DNA from: Stappia sp.
GTDB lineage: Bacteria > Pseudomonadota > Alphaproteobacteria > Rhizobiales > Stappiaceae
Reading direction: 5' to 3'
Length of the DNA stretch: 64,000 nucleotides
Assembly: GCF_040110915.1 (NCBI RefSeq)
Contig: NZ_CP157793.1
Coordinates: forward strand, 2,368,939-2,432,938
Every line of letters begins with the position of its first letter. Positions within the stretch are counted from its first letter, which is position 1. A program made the translations under genes and the position numbers. Below the pieces are notes generated by a model. It was not told the origin of the DNA. It did not search any database and saw nothing but the letters and a program-made list of their open reading frames with translations. Of the stretch, positions 25,124 through 33,019 are shown in pieces.

Positions 25124-26062
25124 TCACGCCGGCTCGAAGGTCCCGGACGGGCTTGCCTGCCGGCCTTCGATCGCCTTGCGCATCCAGGCGCCGAACGCGC
25201 GGTAGGAGGCCTGGGTTTCACATTGGCGCCACAGCAGCATCAGGGTGATGCGCGGACTGCCGGCATCCGCGAAAGGCACGACGGCGATGTCGCGCAGCGG
25301 ACGATTGCGCACGGACGCGGGCACGAGCCCCACCGCGCCGTTTGCCCGGATCGCATTGACCATGCTTTCCAGCGTGGCGACGTGGTGATCGAGCTGCGCC
25401 CGCCCGCCGGCCCGCGCCAGCGCGTCCGCCAGCCGGTCATGCAGAAACGGCGCATGTCCGCGGTCGAACGCCACGAGGGAGTTGTCCGCCAGCTCACCGA
25501 GCCCGACGCTGTCCAGCCGGGCGACCGGATGATCGCACCGCACCATCGCCGCCATGGGCTCGGTGTGCAGGGGTGTCGCGGCCACGCCATGCGCCCATTG
25601 GCCCTCGCCATCGCACCCGGCGGCAAATGCCAGATCCAGATCGCCGGACAGTACCGCCCGATCGGGACGCATGCCGCCCAGGTCGACCGGCTCGAGCAGG
25701 CGCCCGGCAAAAAGATGCGCGCAGGTGTCGAGACCGAGGGGCTCGATCAACGCATAGACATATTCCAGGATGCCGATCCGGATGCGCCGCCGACCGCTCG
25801 TCAGCTCGCGCACGGACTGCAGCGCGGCATCGAGGTCGGCCAGGATATGTCGCGCCCGCCCCGCGAGTTCCGCCCCGGCCGGGGTGAGTTCCACCCGCCC
25901 CTGTTCGCGGGCCACCAGAGCGATGCCCGCGACCTCCTCCAACCGGCGGATGCTGCGCGAGAACGGCGGCTGCGAAATGCCGCAGAACGCCGCCGCACGG
26001 GTGAAGTTGCGCAAGTCGTCAAGCGCGACGAGCTGGCGCAGTTGCTCGACAGTCGGACGCAT
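25124..26062 (-). CDS. LysR-family transcriptional regulator
   Basis: 312 aa. The N-terminal winged helix-turn-helix (about 5-62) contains LRNFTRAAAFCGISQPPFSR and the LTPAGAELAGRARHIL linker helix. The effector-binding domain runs from about 92 to 300. It is divergent from a cupin gene, with a perfect palindrome in the 131-bp gap, so it very probably regulates the cupin-SDR pair and itself. The effector is unknown. The start ATG at 26062 gives MRPTVEQLRQLVAL, the normal LysR beginning. Confidence 0.92.
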   Translation of the reverse strand: MRPTVEQLRQLVALDDLRNFTRAAAFCGISQPPFSRSIRRLEEVAGIALVAREQGRVELTPAGAELAGRARHILADLDAALQSVRELTSGRRRIRIGILEYVYALIEPLGLDTCAHLFAGRLLEPVDLGGMRPDRAVLSGDLDLAFAAGCDGEGQWAHGVAATPLHTEPMAAMVRCDHPVARLDSVGLGELADNSLVAFDRGHAPFLHDRLADALARAGGRAQLDHHVATLESMVNAIRANGAVGLVPASVRNRPLRDIAVVPFADAGSPRITLMLLWRQCETQASYRAFGAWMRKAIEGRQASPSGTFEPA

Positions 26063-26079
26063 CGCTCAGTCCCCTCCCC

Positions 26080-26105
26080 GGTATGGCGATATACCCAAAG
26101 GGTAT
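26080..26105. promoter_or_regulatory. LysR-type operator between the LysR and cupin genes
   Basis: ATACCCAAAGGGTAT at 26091-26105 is a perfect 15-bp palindrome and satisfies the T-N11-A rule of LysR sites. GGTAT (26080-26084) with ATACC (26091-26095) forms a second, overlapping dyad. It begins 18 bp from the LysR start and lies about 90 bp upstream of the cupin gene. Confidence 0.72.
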
Positions 26106-26193
26106 TTCCGTCCCGCTTTGTCCGACAATAGCCTTTGCTGTGAGCGATGAAAAAACACGCTCCATCAACGACTTGAATAAAGCGGAGGAAATC

Positions 26194-26691
26194 ATGAACA
26201 GCTATGTGCCGCAGAAAATGACGGAAATCCCGGCCGCGCCGACACAGCATCAATATTTCGAGGACGGCTCGACGCTGGTGCGGGCGGAGCACATTCCCTG
26301 GACCGAATGGGCTCTGCCGGGCACCGAGTTCAAGCTGCTCGATTATGACCGCAACCGCTCCTACAGCGTCATCCTGCTGCGCATCTCGCCCGACGCACCG
26401 GCGGTGCGGCACAAGCACATGGGCGCGGCGAACGCCTTCATTCTCGAAGGCGGCTTTTCCTACGAACACGGCACGATCCGCGCCGGGCAGTTCATGGTCG
26501 AGGCGGGCGGCGTGTCCCATACGCCGCAGATTCATCCCGACGGCTGCACGCTGCTCGGCTTCATGTATGGCGCCGTCGTGGGGCTCAACGAGGACGATTC
26601 CATCGCCGGTCTGGTGGACGTCGACTGGATGATCGACCAGGTGCGCGAAAACAATGCCTTCGCGCATCTGGAAGACGTGCCGCGCACCTGA
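26194..26691 (+). CDS. Cupin-domain protein, 2,4'-dihydroxyacetophenone dioxygenase-like
   Basis: 165-aa single cupin. Likely metal ligands lie in VRHKHMGAANAFILEGGFSY (about 70-89, HxH and Glu of cupin motif 1) and GGVSHTPQIHPDG (motif 2 His). Family members are Fe-dependent dioxygenases that cleave an aromatic ketone, and ChrR-like anti-sigma cupins are related. ATG at 26194 has a perfect GGAGGAA site. It is followed 32 bp later by the SDR gene and is divergent from the LysR gene, suggesting an inducible catabolic unit; the substrate is not known. Confidence 0.78.
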   Translation: MNSYVPQKMTEIPAAPTQHQYFEDGSTLVRAEHIPWTEWALPGTEFKLLDYDRNRSYSVILLRISPDAPAVRHKHMGAANAFILEGGFSYEHGTIRAGQFMVEAGGVSHTPQIHPDGCTLLGFMYGAVVGLNEDDSIAGLVDVDWMIDQVRENNAFAHLEDVPRT

Positions 26692-26723
26692 CACGCCCCT
26701 CTCCACCAACGACGGGATCCATC

Positions 26724-27518
26724 ATGAGACTGACAGGAAAGGTCGCGCTGATCACCGGCGCGGCGAACGGGATCGGTCGCGCCAGCGCCGGGCTTTTCGC
26801 CCGGGAAGGCGCGCATGTCATCGCCTCCGACCTCGACGCATCGGCCCTTGCGCCCGTGTGTCGGGAGATCGAGGCGGCCGGCGGCGCCGTGCGCGCCATT
26901 CCCTGCGATGTCGCGCAGGAGGCGCAGGTCGCGGCCCTGTTTCGCGACATCCGCGAGCGCGAGGGCCGGCTGGACATTCTCTATACGAATGCCGGCATCT
27001 CGGGCGCAATCGGCGGCATCGCCGCGCAGACGCGCGAGGACTGGGAGCGGGTGTTCCGCGTGAATGTCGATGGCACGTGGCTGTGCTGCCGCGAAGCGGT
27101 CGCCCTGATGCCGGAGAGCGGCGGCGCCATCGTGACCCAGGCGTCCATCGCCGCTCTCATGGGCGGCGGACCTCCGGGCGCGGGCCCCGTCGCCGGCTAT
27201 ACCGCCGCCAAGGCCGCCGTGGTCGGCCTGACGCGCGCGATCGCCTATGAGTACGGGCACCGCAACATCCGCTGCAACGCCGTCCTGCCGGGCTCCATCG
27301 AGACCGCCATGACGCAGCCGCTGATGTCTTCCCGGACCTATGTCGAGGGCGTGACGCGCGCCACACCGCTCGCCCGCTTCGGCAAGCCGGAGGAGGTCGC
27401 GGCCGCGGCGCTCTTCCTCGCGAGCGACGAAGCGAGTTTCGTCAGCGGCGAAACCCTGGTCGTCGACGGCGGTTTTATCGTGGCGCAGGGCCCGGTCTAT
27501 CCCCAGGCCGCATTGTGA
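26724..27518 (+). CDS. Short-chain dehydrogenase/reductase
   Basis: 264-aa classical SDR. The TGAANGIG nucleotide-binding motif is at 11-18, Asp36 (ASDLD) at the end of beta 2 suggests NAD(H), NAG is at 89-91, and the catalytic Ser141 (QASIAA), Tyr159 and Lys163 (GYTAAK) are in place. The C-terminal VSGETLVVDGG segment is standard. It oxidises an alcohol or reduces a ketone. It follows the cupin gene in the LysR-linked unit, so its substrate may be related to that of the cupin enzyme. A strong terminator follows at 27587-27615. Confidence 0.9.
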   Translation: MRLTGKVALITGAANGIGRASAGLFAREGAHVIASDLDASALAPVCREIEAAGGAVRAIPCDVAQEAQVAALFRDIREREGRLDILYTNAGISGAIGGIAAQTREDWERVFRVNVDGTWLCCREAVALMPESGGAIVTQASIAALMGGGPPGAGPVAGYTAAKAAVVGLTRAIAYEYGHRNIRCNAVLPGSIETAMTQPLMSSRTYVEGVTRATPLARFGKPEEVAAAALFLASDEASFVSGETLVVDGGFIVAQGPVYPQAAL

Positions 27519-27586
27519 GGCAGCGCGCGGGGCGCACCCCGCCCCGCGCGCAGCACTCTTCGAAACCCGAATATCTGACAAACAAC

Positions 27587-27615
27587 AAAAAACCCGGCTC
27601 GAAGGCCGGGTTTTT
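27587..27615. terminator. Bidirectional Rho-independent terminator
   Basis: 8-bp perfect stem (AACCCGGC at 27591-27598, GCCGGGTT at 27605-27612) with a 6-nt loop and A/T runs on both sides. On the plus strand it ends the cupin-SDR transcript; on the minus strand it directly follows the tRNA-Leu gene, whose CCA begins at 27617. Confidence 0.88.
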
Positions 27616-27701
27616 GGTGCGGTCGAGAAGACTCGAACTTCCACGGGTTTTACCCCACAGCGACCTCAACGCTGCGCGTCTACCAATTCCGCCACGACCG
27701 C
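27615..27701 (-). tRNA. tRNA-Leu (anticodon GAG)
   Basis: 87 nt including an encoded CCA (27615-27617). The acceptor stem GCGGTCG pairs with CGACCGC, the anticodon stem-loop is CAGCG-TTGAGGT-CGCTG giving GAG, which reads CUC and CUU, and the long variable arm (class II) GTGGGGTAAAACCCGTG fits leucine. The T arm AAGTTCGAGTCTT is intact. Confidence 0.95.
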
Positions 27702-27830
27702 TCGTGGGTGACAGCGCCAGCGCGCTGCGGAGCCTTCGTCTAGCAAATCGGATTCTGCGGTGCAAGCGAATTGCGGCGGGATATTCACATGCTTGTGCAT
27801 CGGGCGCGCGAGGACGCGACCGGCGCGGCT

Positions 27831-28097
27831 TTAGACCGGACCGTCGGTGCGCATGGGGCGCATTTCCGGCGGGCGCACCAGCACCTCGGTCACCGACACG
27901 CCGATGCGTTCGCCCTGCAGGACGACCTGGCCGCGCGCGATGGGGATGTTGTTGGCGAGGATCTTCACGTCGTCCTCCTCGCGCGCCATCAGCTCGATCA
28001 CCGCGCCGCGGCCCATGCGCAGCAGCTGGTGAATCGGCATTTCCGCCGTGCCCAGAACCACGGAGATGTCGATGGAGATATTGTCGAAGATACCCAT
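27831..28097 (-). CDS. fliN: FliN-family flagellar motor switch protein, stand-alone
   Basis: 88 aa forming a single SpoA (surface presentation of antigens) domain. ISVVLGTAEMPIHQLLRMGR, then LMAREEDDVKILANNIPIARG and GERIGVSVTEVLVRP match the FliN C-terminal region. FliN forms the C-ring of the flagellar motor. The protein is only the SpoA core, with no N-terminal extension, and no other flagellar gene is in the window, so it may be a FliN paralogue or a motor gene outside the main cluster. ATG at 28097 was taken; an in-frame start at 28127 adds ten residues. Confidence 0.75.
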   Translation of the reverse strand: MGIFDNISIDISVVLGTAEMPIHQLLRMGRGAVIELMAREEDDVKILANNIPIARGQVVLQGERIGVSVTEVLVRPPEMRPMRTDGPV

Positions 28098-28250
28098 TGC
28101 GTGCACGGTCCCGATCGAGGATGGCAATCCCGGCGCGTTTTCGTCTATACCGGCGCGACACCCGGCGCCGGCCGCAAGGCGCGATCCGCGCCCGCTGACA
28201 GGACGACCATCGCCGGGCTGTGGTTAACAAAGCCCTAACGGACTTGCAAA

Positions 28251-28970
28251 ATGACACAGCGCGCCGACATCGCCCGCGACTTCCTGCCCGCGCCCGACAG
28301 CCCGCCGGTCGAATGGGCGGTGAGCGACGCGCCCGTCCCCTATGAGGTGGCGCTGGCCGAAATGGACCGCCGCGTCGCCGGAATCGCCGACGGCACCATG
28401 GCCGAGCGCGTCTGGCTGCTGGAGCATCCGCCGCTCTACACCGCCGGCACCAGCGCCGACCCCGCCGACCTGATCGCGCCGGACCGCTTTCCCGTCCACC
28501 GCACCGGGCGCGGCGGGCAATACACCTATCACGGCCCGGGTCAGCGCGTGGTGTACGTCATGCTTGATCTGAAGCGCCGGACGCCGGACGTGCGCGCCTT
28601 CGTGGCCGCGCTGGAGGACTGGCTGATCGCCGCCCTGTGGGAGCATCACGTGCGCGGCGAGCGGCGCGAGGATCGCGTCGGGGTCTGGGTACGCCGGCCG
28701 GACAAGGGGGCGGAGGTCGAGGACAAGATCGCCGCCATCGGCATCCGCATGCGCAAGTGGGTGAGTTTTCACGGGCTGGCGCTCAACGTCGACCCGGATC
28801 TGGAGCATTTCACCGGCATCGTCCCCTGCGGCGTGACGCAGCACGGCGTGACAAGCCTTGTCGATCTGGGGCTGCCGGTGACGCTTCCCGACGTCGATCT
28901 GGTGCTCAAGCGCACTTTCGAGGCGCGCTTCGGCGCGACCACTCCGGTCGCGGCCCCGAGCCTGACCTGA
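28251..28970 (+). CDS. lipB: Lipoyl(octanoyl) transferase LipB
   Basis: 239 aa. Moves octanoyl from acyl carrier protein to the lipoyl domains of 2-oxoacid dehydrogenases and the glycine cleavage H protein. Family motifs are [20 protein letters not shown] (about 84-103, substrate pocket), Lys159 ([13 protein letters not shown]) and the acyl-accepting Cys193 ([15 protein letters not shown]). It is divergent from fliN by 153 bp and stands alone on its strand. The start ATG at 28251 has no strong ribosome-binding site. Confidence 0.95.
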   Translation: MTQRADIARDFLPAPDSPPVEWAVSDAPVPYEVALAEMDRRVAGIADGTMAERVWLLEHPPLYTAGTSADPADLIAPDRFPVHRTGRGGQYTYHGPGQRVVYVMLDLKRRTPDVRAFVAALEDWLIAALWEHHVRGERREDRVGVWVRRPDKGAEVEDKIAAIGIRMRKWVSFHGLALNVDPDLEHFTGIVPCGVTQHGVTSLVDLGLPVTLPDVDLVLKRTFEARFGATTPVAAPSLT

Positions 28971-29080
28971 GGCCCGCCCGGCGTCCCCCGCCCCCGGCCC
29001 GACGCAGCCACCGGCGCAGCCTTGCACGGGCGCGCGGCCAGCGGCTATCTTTCCGCAAGGGAATCTATCGAGGAAACGGT

Positions 29081-29650
29081 GTGCGCGATTCGGTCGGCCT
29101 CGACGGCATGCGTCTGCGATGCGCGGCGAAACCGCGGAACATGCCACGCGCGGCGCGGAGGCTTTCCCCCATCGTCCTCACATTCCTATTCGCGGGGATC
29201 CTTTTCGCGGGGCTTTCCCTCTTTCCGGTCGCTCCATCTCCCGCGCGCGCCGAAAGCGACTTCGTGGCGAGCGAGTGGCGCTACGAGGAACGCGCGGGCG
29301 TGCCGCGCTTCTGGATCGAGAGCAAGCGCGGCGCGTCCTTCGCGGTCTGGTGTCAGGATCGGGGGCGCGGGCCCAGAGCCGTGATCGACATCGACATCGA
29401 CGCGAAGCCGGCCCCGGCCGATCAGCTCGTGCGCATCGTGATCGACAGGTCGATGATCAAGCTGCGCGCCGACGCGCATGGGTTCATCCGCACGAATTGC
29501 CTCACCTGCGCCGATCAGGCGGTCTGGCTCTGGGAGAAGATGCGCTTCGGCCGCTTCATGCAGGTGCTGTTCGACGACGGTCGCTATGCCGGCTTCCGCC
29601 TGACGGGCCTGCGCGACATCTCCGGCACGCAGGTCTGCACCCGCCGCTGA
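29081..29650 (+). CDS. Secreted protein of unknown function, four Cys
   Basis: 189 aa from GTG 29081, which has CGAGGAAA 6-7 nt upstream. ATG codons at 29108 and 29141 are alternatives, and the last gives a conventional signal peptide length. The hydrophobic stretch SPIVLTFLFAGILFAGLSLF followed by SPARAE is a signal peptide with an AxA site. The mature domain has Cys residues in FAVWCQDRG, TNCLTCADQ and GTQVCTRR, so it is probably a disulfide-bonded periplasmic protein. I recognise no family. It is followed directly by the tandem repeat array. Confidence 0.65.
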   Translation: MRDSVGLDGMRLRCAAKPRNMPRAARRLSPIVLTFLFAGILFAGLSLFPVAPSPARAESDFVASEWRYEERAGVPRFWIESKRGASFAVWCQDRGRGPRAVIDIDIDAKPAPADQLVRIVIDRSMIKLRADAHGFIRTNCLTCADQAVWLWEKMRFGRFMQVLFDDGRYAGFRLTGLRDISGTQVCTRR

Positions 29651-29672
29651 GCTCGCCAGCCGCTCCCACCAC

Positions 29673-30000
29673 AGCCGGCGGGCTGTGCACGCGGCCAGGC
29701 TTAAACACCGGCGGGCTGTGCACGCGGCAAGCATCAAAGCCGGCGGGCTGTGCACGCGGCAAGCATCAAAGCCGGCGGGGCTATGCACGCGGCCACGCAA
29801 AAACGCCGACGGGCTCCGCACGCGGCAAGCATCAAAGCCGACGGGCTCCGCACGCGGCAAGCATCAAAGCCGACGGGCTCCGCACGCGGCAAGGCATCAA
29901 AGCCGACGGGCTGTGCACGCGGCAAGGCATCAAAGCCGGCGGGCTCCGCACGCGGCCAGGCTTAAACAGCGACCGGCTCGGCACACGGTCGCGAAAAAAG
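29673..30000. repeat. Ten-copy tandem repeat (31-35 bp units) upstream of folB
   Basis: Units begin near 29673, 29707, 29738, 29770, 29805, 29836, 29868, 29901, 29934 and 29968. The core is (G)CCGGCGGGCT, then GTGCACGCGG or CCGCACGCGG, and a tail of CAAGCATCAAA or CCAGGCTTAAAC. Some units are identical over more than 30 bases, the last is degenerate. Unit lengths are not multiples of three, so the array is not coding. It fills most of the 440-bp gap 29651-30090. Confidence 0.9.
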
Positions 30001-30090
30001 CAATTGTGTTGCGGACGCCCCCGGCGGCCTGCTAGAGCACCGCCCTGCAAGGCTCATTCTCCCCTTCCCCAACGGCGGACCCGACGACGC

Positions 30091-30471
30091 ATGGATGCCA
30101 TCCATCTCGAAGACCTCGCGTTCTACGCCTATCACGGCGTCCACGCCGAGGAAGCCCGCCTCGGGCAGCGCTTTCATGTCGATCTAACGTGCTGGATCGA
30201 TCTCACCGCCGTGTCCCGGTCGGATCGCTATCAGGACACGGTGTGTTACGGCACGCTGGTGGAAACGGTCGAGAAAGCGGTCACGACGGCCCGCTTCCAG
30301 CTGATCGAGCGGCTCGGCGGGGCCATCGCCGAGGCCGTGCTGGACGTCGACGCCCGCATCGCCAGGGTGCGCGTGCGGGTGCACAAGCCCGGCGCGCCGC
30401 TGCCGATCGCCAGCGGACGGGTCAGCATCGAACTCACCCGGACGCGCGGGCCCGATCCGGCGGCGGCGTAG
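30091..30471 (+). CDS. folB: Dihydroneopterin aldolase
   Basis: 126-aa FolB that splits 7,8-dihydroneopterin to 6-hydroxymethyl-dihydropterin in folate synthesis. FYAYHGVHAEEARLGQRF holds the pterin-binding Glu region, CYGTLVETVE the conserved Tyr, and RVHKPGAPLP the catalytic Lys. It is separated from any other folate gene (folK, folP), and its promoter must lie in or near the tandem repeats at 29673-30000. Its 3' end overlaps the convergent patatin gene by 38 bp. No strong ribosome-binding site precedes ATG 30091. Confidence 0.92.
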   Translation: MDAIHLEDLAFYAYHGVHAEEARLGQRFHVDLTCWIDLTAVSRSDRYQDTVCYGTLVETVEKAVTTARFQLIERLGGAIAEAVLDVDARIARVRVRVHKPGAPLPIASGRVSIELTRTRGPDPAAA

Positions 30472-32929
30472 CCGCCGCGCCAGCCTCCCCGACACCAGTC
30501 TCGGCCTGCGCGCCGAGCACCCGCTCGACCTCCGCCGCAAGCGCCGGCACCAGCTCCGGATCGGCGGCGAGGCGCCCGCGCTCCTCGTCCAGGATCGCCT
30601 CGAAGACCCGGCGCCGCGCGGCGCGCACCGCCGCGCGATCCGGGCGCACCACCTCGCCGGCGGCCGCCAGCGACAGACTCATCAGCCGGTCGGCGGCGGT
30701 GAGCCGACCCCACAGGTAGTCGTGCTCGCGCCAGCGCCGGTTGAAGAAGGCGCCGAAGGCGTTGAGGCTCGCCCCCTTCAGCCGCACGCCCCCGGGGCGC
30801 AGCGTGTTGGCGTCCGCCGGGCTGATGCGGTCCACCTTGATCTCGTTGTATTCGGCGATCACCGTACCGCGCAGGACGGGCAGCGTCACCAGATCGTAGA
30901 AGGCGAAGCCGACGTAGCCGCCGACGAGCGCGAGCCGCAGCGGCTCGGGCAGATAGTTGAGCACCATCACCGAGAAGACGTCGTCGGCGAGCCGGTCGAG
31001 CTCGGCAAGCCCCATGGCCTGCGACAACGCGTCGATGAGGCGCCCTGTCGCCCGCGTGTCGTCGGGCGGAGACGACAGGAGGGCCGCGAGCGCTTGGTCG
31101 ATCTCCGCGCCATAGGCCTCCGGCGTCCAGCGGGTGAGCAGCCGGTCGATCTGCTCGTAGAGCGTCGACTTGAGGTCGTCCATGTCGGCGGCACGCACCG
31201 CGACCTGTTCCGGCGAGGCCCGGTAGAGCCGGTTGAGACGGCGGATCACGAATCGCAACCGCCGCACCCGGTAATCGACGTCGAGGCCGCGCAGCAGGCG
31301 CAGGAGCGGTTCGCTCGTACCGCTCGCGGCCCCCGCGTCGTCCCGGGCCTCGGCGATCCAGGCCTCGAAGCGCGCGGCGAAGGCTTGCGCGCTCGCGGGC
31401 GTCGACCCGCGTTGCGAAATCGCGGCGCACAATTGCCCCAGCCGCTCCACCAGACCGGACAGTTTCAGGCTCTGATAGCCGCGCGCCGCATAGCCGGCGG
31501 AGACATGCGCCCGCTCGTTGGCCATCGCCCGGCAGCGCGTCAGCTCCTGCACGGTCATCGGCCGCGCGTCGTCGGGGCGCAGGATCGCGCGCACCTCGCG
31601 CTCGACGATGGGCTCGGCCCCGCCGATCACATCGGCGATGCGCCGGATTTCGCGATTGTACTCGGCGACCTGTTCCAGCGCGTCGCCGATCGGTTCGTTG
31701 CGCGGAATATGCGCGAGCGAGGACAGGATGACGCGGAAGAACCCGGGCAGCGCGGCTTGCGCCGGTTGAGCGGCGGGGGACCGGACGGACGGGAGGTGAG
31801 CGGACGGCGGCACGCCGTCACGTGCTGTATCCGGGGCGCGGCCGGCCCGGGCCGCCTCCTCGGGCGTCGGGTCGACATAGACGATGCGGCGCACCACCTC
31901 GCGCCCCGCCGCGCGTCCGGCAATCGCGTCGAGCAGCGGCTGGAACGGCTTGTTCATCACCACGCTGCCGTCCACCAGAACGCGGGCCTCGCCCGCCTCC
32001 ACGGAGCCGAAGGCGCGCCGGCAGAAGGTGTCGCGATGCGTCCATGTCTCCCCGCGCATCGCCAGCACGCGGTCCATCTCGCCGACCGTCATCGGCGGAA
32101 AGGCGCCGGGAAAGGCGGAGGTCGCGCGGGCGGCGAAGACGAGGTCGGGAATGCGCTCCGCATCGAGGTCGGAGCGCAGCGTGCCGTCGCCGGGCGCCTG
32201 GGCGCGGTAGCGCAGGATCAGGCGATGCTCGGTCTCCTCCACCTCGCCCGGCGCGCTGATCGCGAAGCGCCGCCGCGCGCCGAAAAAATCGGTCATGGTG
32301 ACGAAGAGATCGAGCGCCTGCCCCTGGGGCACGAGGCTCGCCGGCTCGCTTTCCCGCGCGCCGGCCCGCGTCATCGACCGGCAGGCGTCCAGCATCCAGC
32401 CGACATAACGCTCGCCGGAAAAGGGCGGCGTGAACCAACGCGACTGCATGAACTGCCGCAGCTTTGTCCGCGCCTCGCCGTCGTCCAGCTCCGCCTTGAG
32501 CGCGATGGAAACGAGCCGGTCGAGCACCGGCGCGATGGAGCCCTTCAGGTAGCGCGTCAGGCCGACCGGATCGTTGGCGAGCCGGGTGACGTCGGCGTTT
32601 TCCAGCCACAGGTCGCGATGGCTGTCGAGCGGCAGATTATGCGCCAGCGCGCGGGCCAGCATCACCCCGTTGACCCCGCCGGCCGACGCGCCCGAAATCA
32701 CGTCGACGACGACGCGCAGATCGAGCGTCGGGGCGAAGAGCTCGAGAAACTCCTCATAGGCGACGACGCTGTCTTCCGCGCGCAGGCCCGCCCCGCCGAG
32801 CCCCCGCGCCTCCCGCCGCCGCGACGCGCGCACGAGGTTGAGAAACTCGCGGGTGATCCCGTGCATGTAGACGGCCAGCGACACGCCGCCGTAGAGCACC
32901 AGGGCAAGGCGCAGTTCGATGTGCTTCAT
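30434..32929 (-). CDS. Large patatin-like phospholipase family protein
   Basis: 831 aa. The patatin domain is N-terminal: the oxyanion segment VLYGGVSLAVYMHG (about 11-24), the nucleophile elbow ISGASAGG with Ser82, and the catalytic Asp in VLVDGSVVMNKP (about 331-342). The remaining ~450 residues are a long helical region, as in the large patatin-related proteins that carry DUF3376. Such enzymes hydrolyse lipid acyl esters. There is no signal peptide; the N-terminus starts MKHIELRLALVLYGG, so it is cytosolic or peripheral. Its target and role are unknown. It overlaps folB by 38 bp and follows rarA by 90 bp. Confidence 0.9.
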   Translation of the reverse strand: MKHIELRLALVLYGGVSLAVYMHGITREFLNLVRASRRREARGLGGAGLRAEDSVVAYEEFLELFAPTLDLRVVVDVISGASAGGVNGVMLARALAHNLPLDSHRDLWLENADVTRLANDPVGLTRYLKGSIAPVLDRLVSIALKAELDDGEARTKLRQFMQSRWFTPPFSGERYVGWMLDACRSMTRAGARESEPASLVPQGQALDLFVTMTDFFGARRRFAISAPGEVEETEHRLILRYRAQAPGDGTLRSDLDAERIPDLVFAARATSAFPGAFPPMTVGEMDRVLAMRGETWTHRDTFCRRAFGSVEAGEARVLVDGSVVMNKPFQPLLDAIAGRAAGREVVRRIVYVDPTPEEAARAGRAPDTARDGVPPSAHLPSVRSPAAQPAQAALPGFFRVILSSLAHIPRNEPIGDALEQVAEYNREIRRIADVIGGAEPIVEREVRAILRPDDARPMTVQELTRCRAMANERAHVSAGYAARGYQSLKLSGLVERLGQLCAAISQRGSTPASAQAFAARFEAWIAEARDDAGAASGTSEPLLRLLRGLDVDYRVRRLRFVIRRLNRLYRASPEQVAVRAADMDDLKSTLYEQIDRLLTRWTPEAYGAEIDQALAALLSSPPDDTRATGRLIDALSQAMGLAELDRLADDVFSVMVLNYLPEPLRLALVGGYVGFAFYDLVTLPVLRGTVIAEYNEIKVDRISPADANTLRPGGVRLKGASLNAFGAFFNRRWREHDYLWGRLTAADRLMSLSLAAAGEVVRPDRAAVRAARRRVFEAILDEERGRLAADPELVPALAAEVERVLGAQAETGVGEAGAAATPPPDRARASG

Positions 32930-33019
32930 GACGGCCCGATCCGAGTCACTTGACCCATGCTCGACCCGTTCGCGCCCTTGCGCAAGCGACCATCCGCGCC
33001 GGTCGTCCCGGTGCGGCGC

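Noticed and set aside
29673..30000. Possible CRISPR array
   Set aside because: The units follow each other without unique spacers, and no cas gene is in the window.
29186..30050. Reading frames on both strands through the tandem repeat, with repeated SLAACTARR-like or KHQSRR-like peptides
   Set aside because: Unit lengths of 31-35 bp shift the frame from copy to copy, no ribosome-binding site is seen and the frames change with every unit, so coding is not supported.
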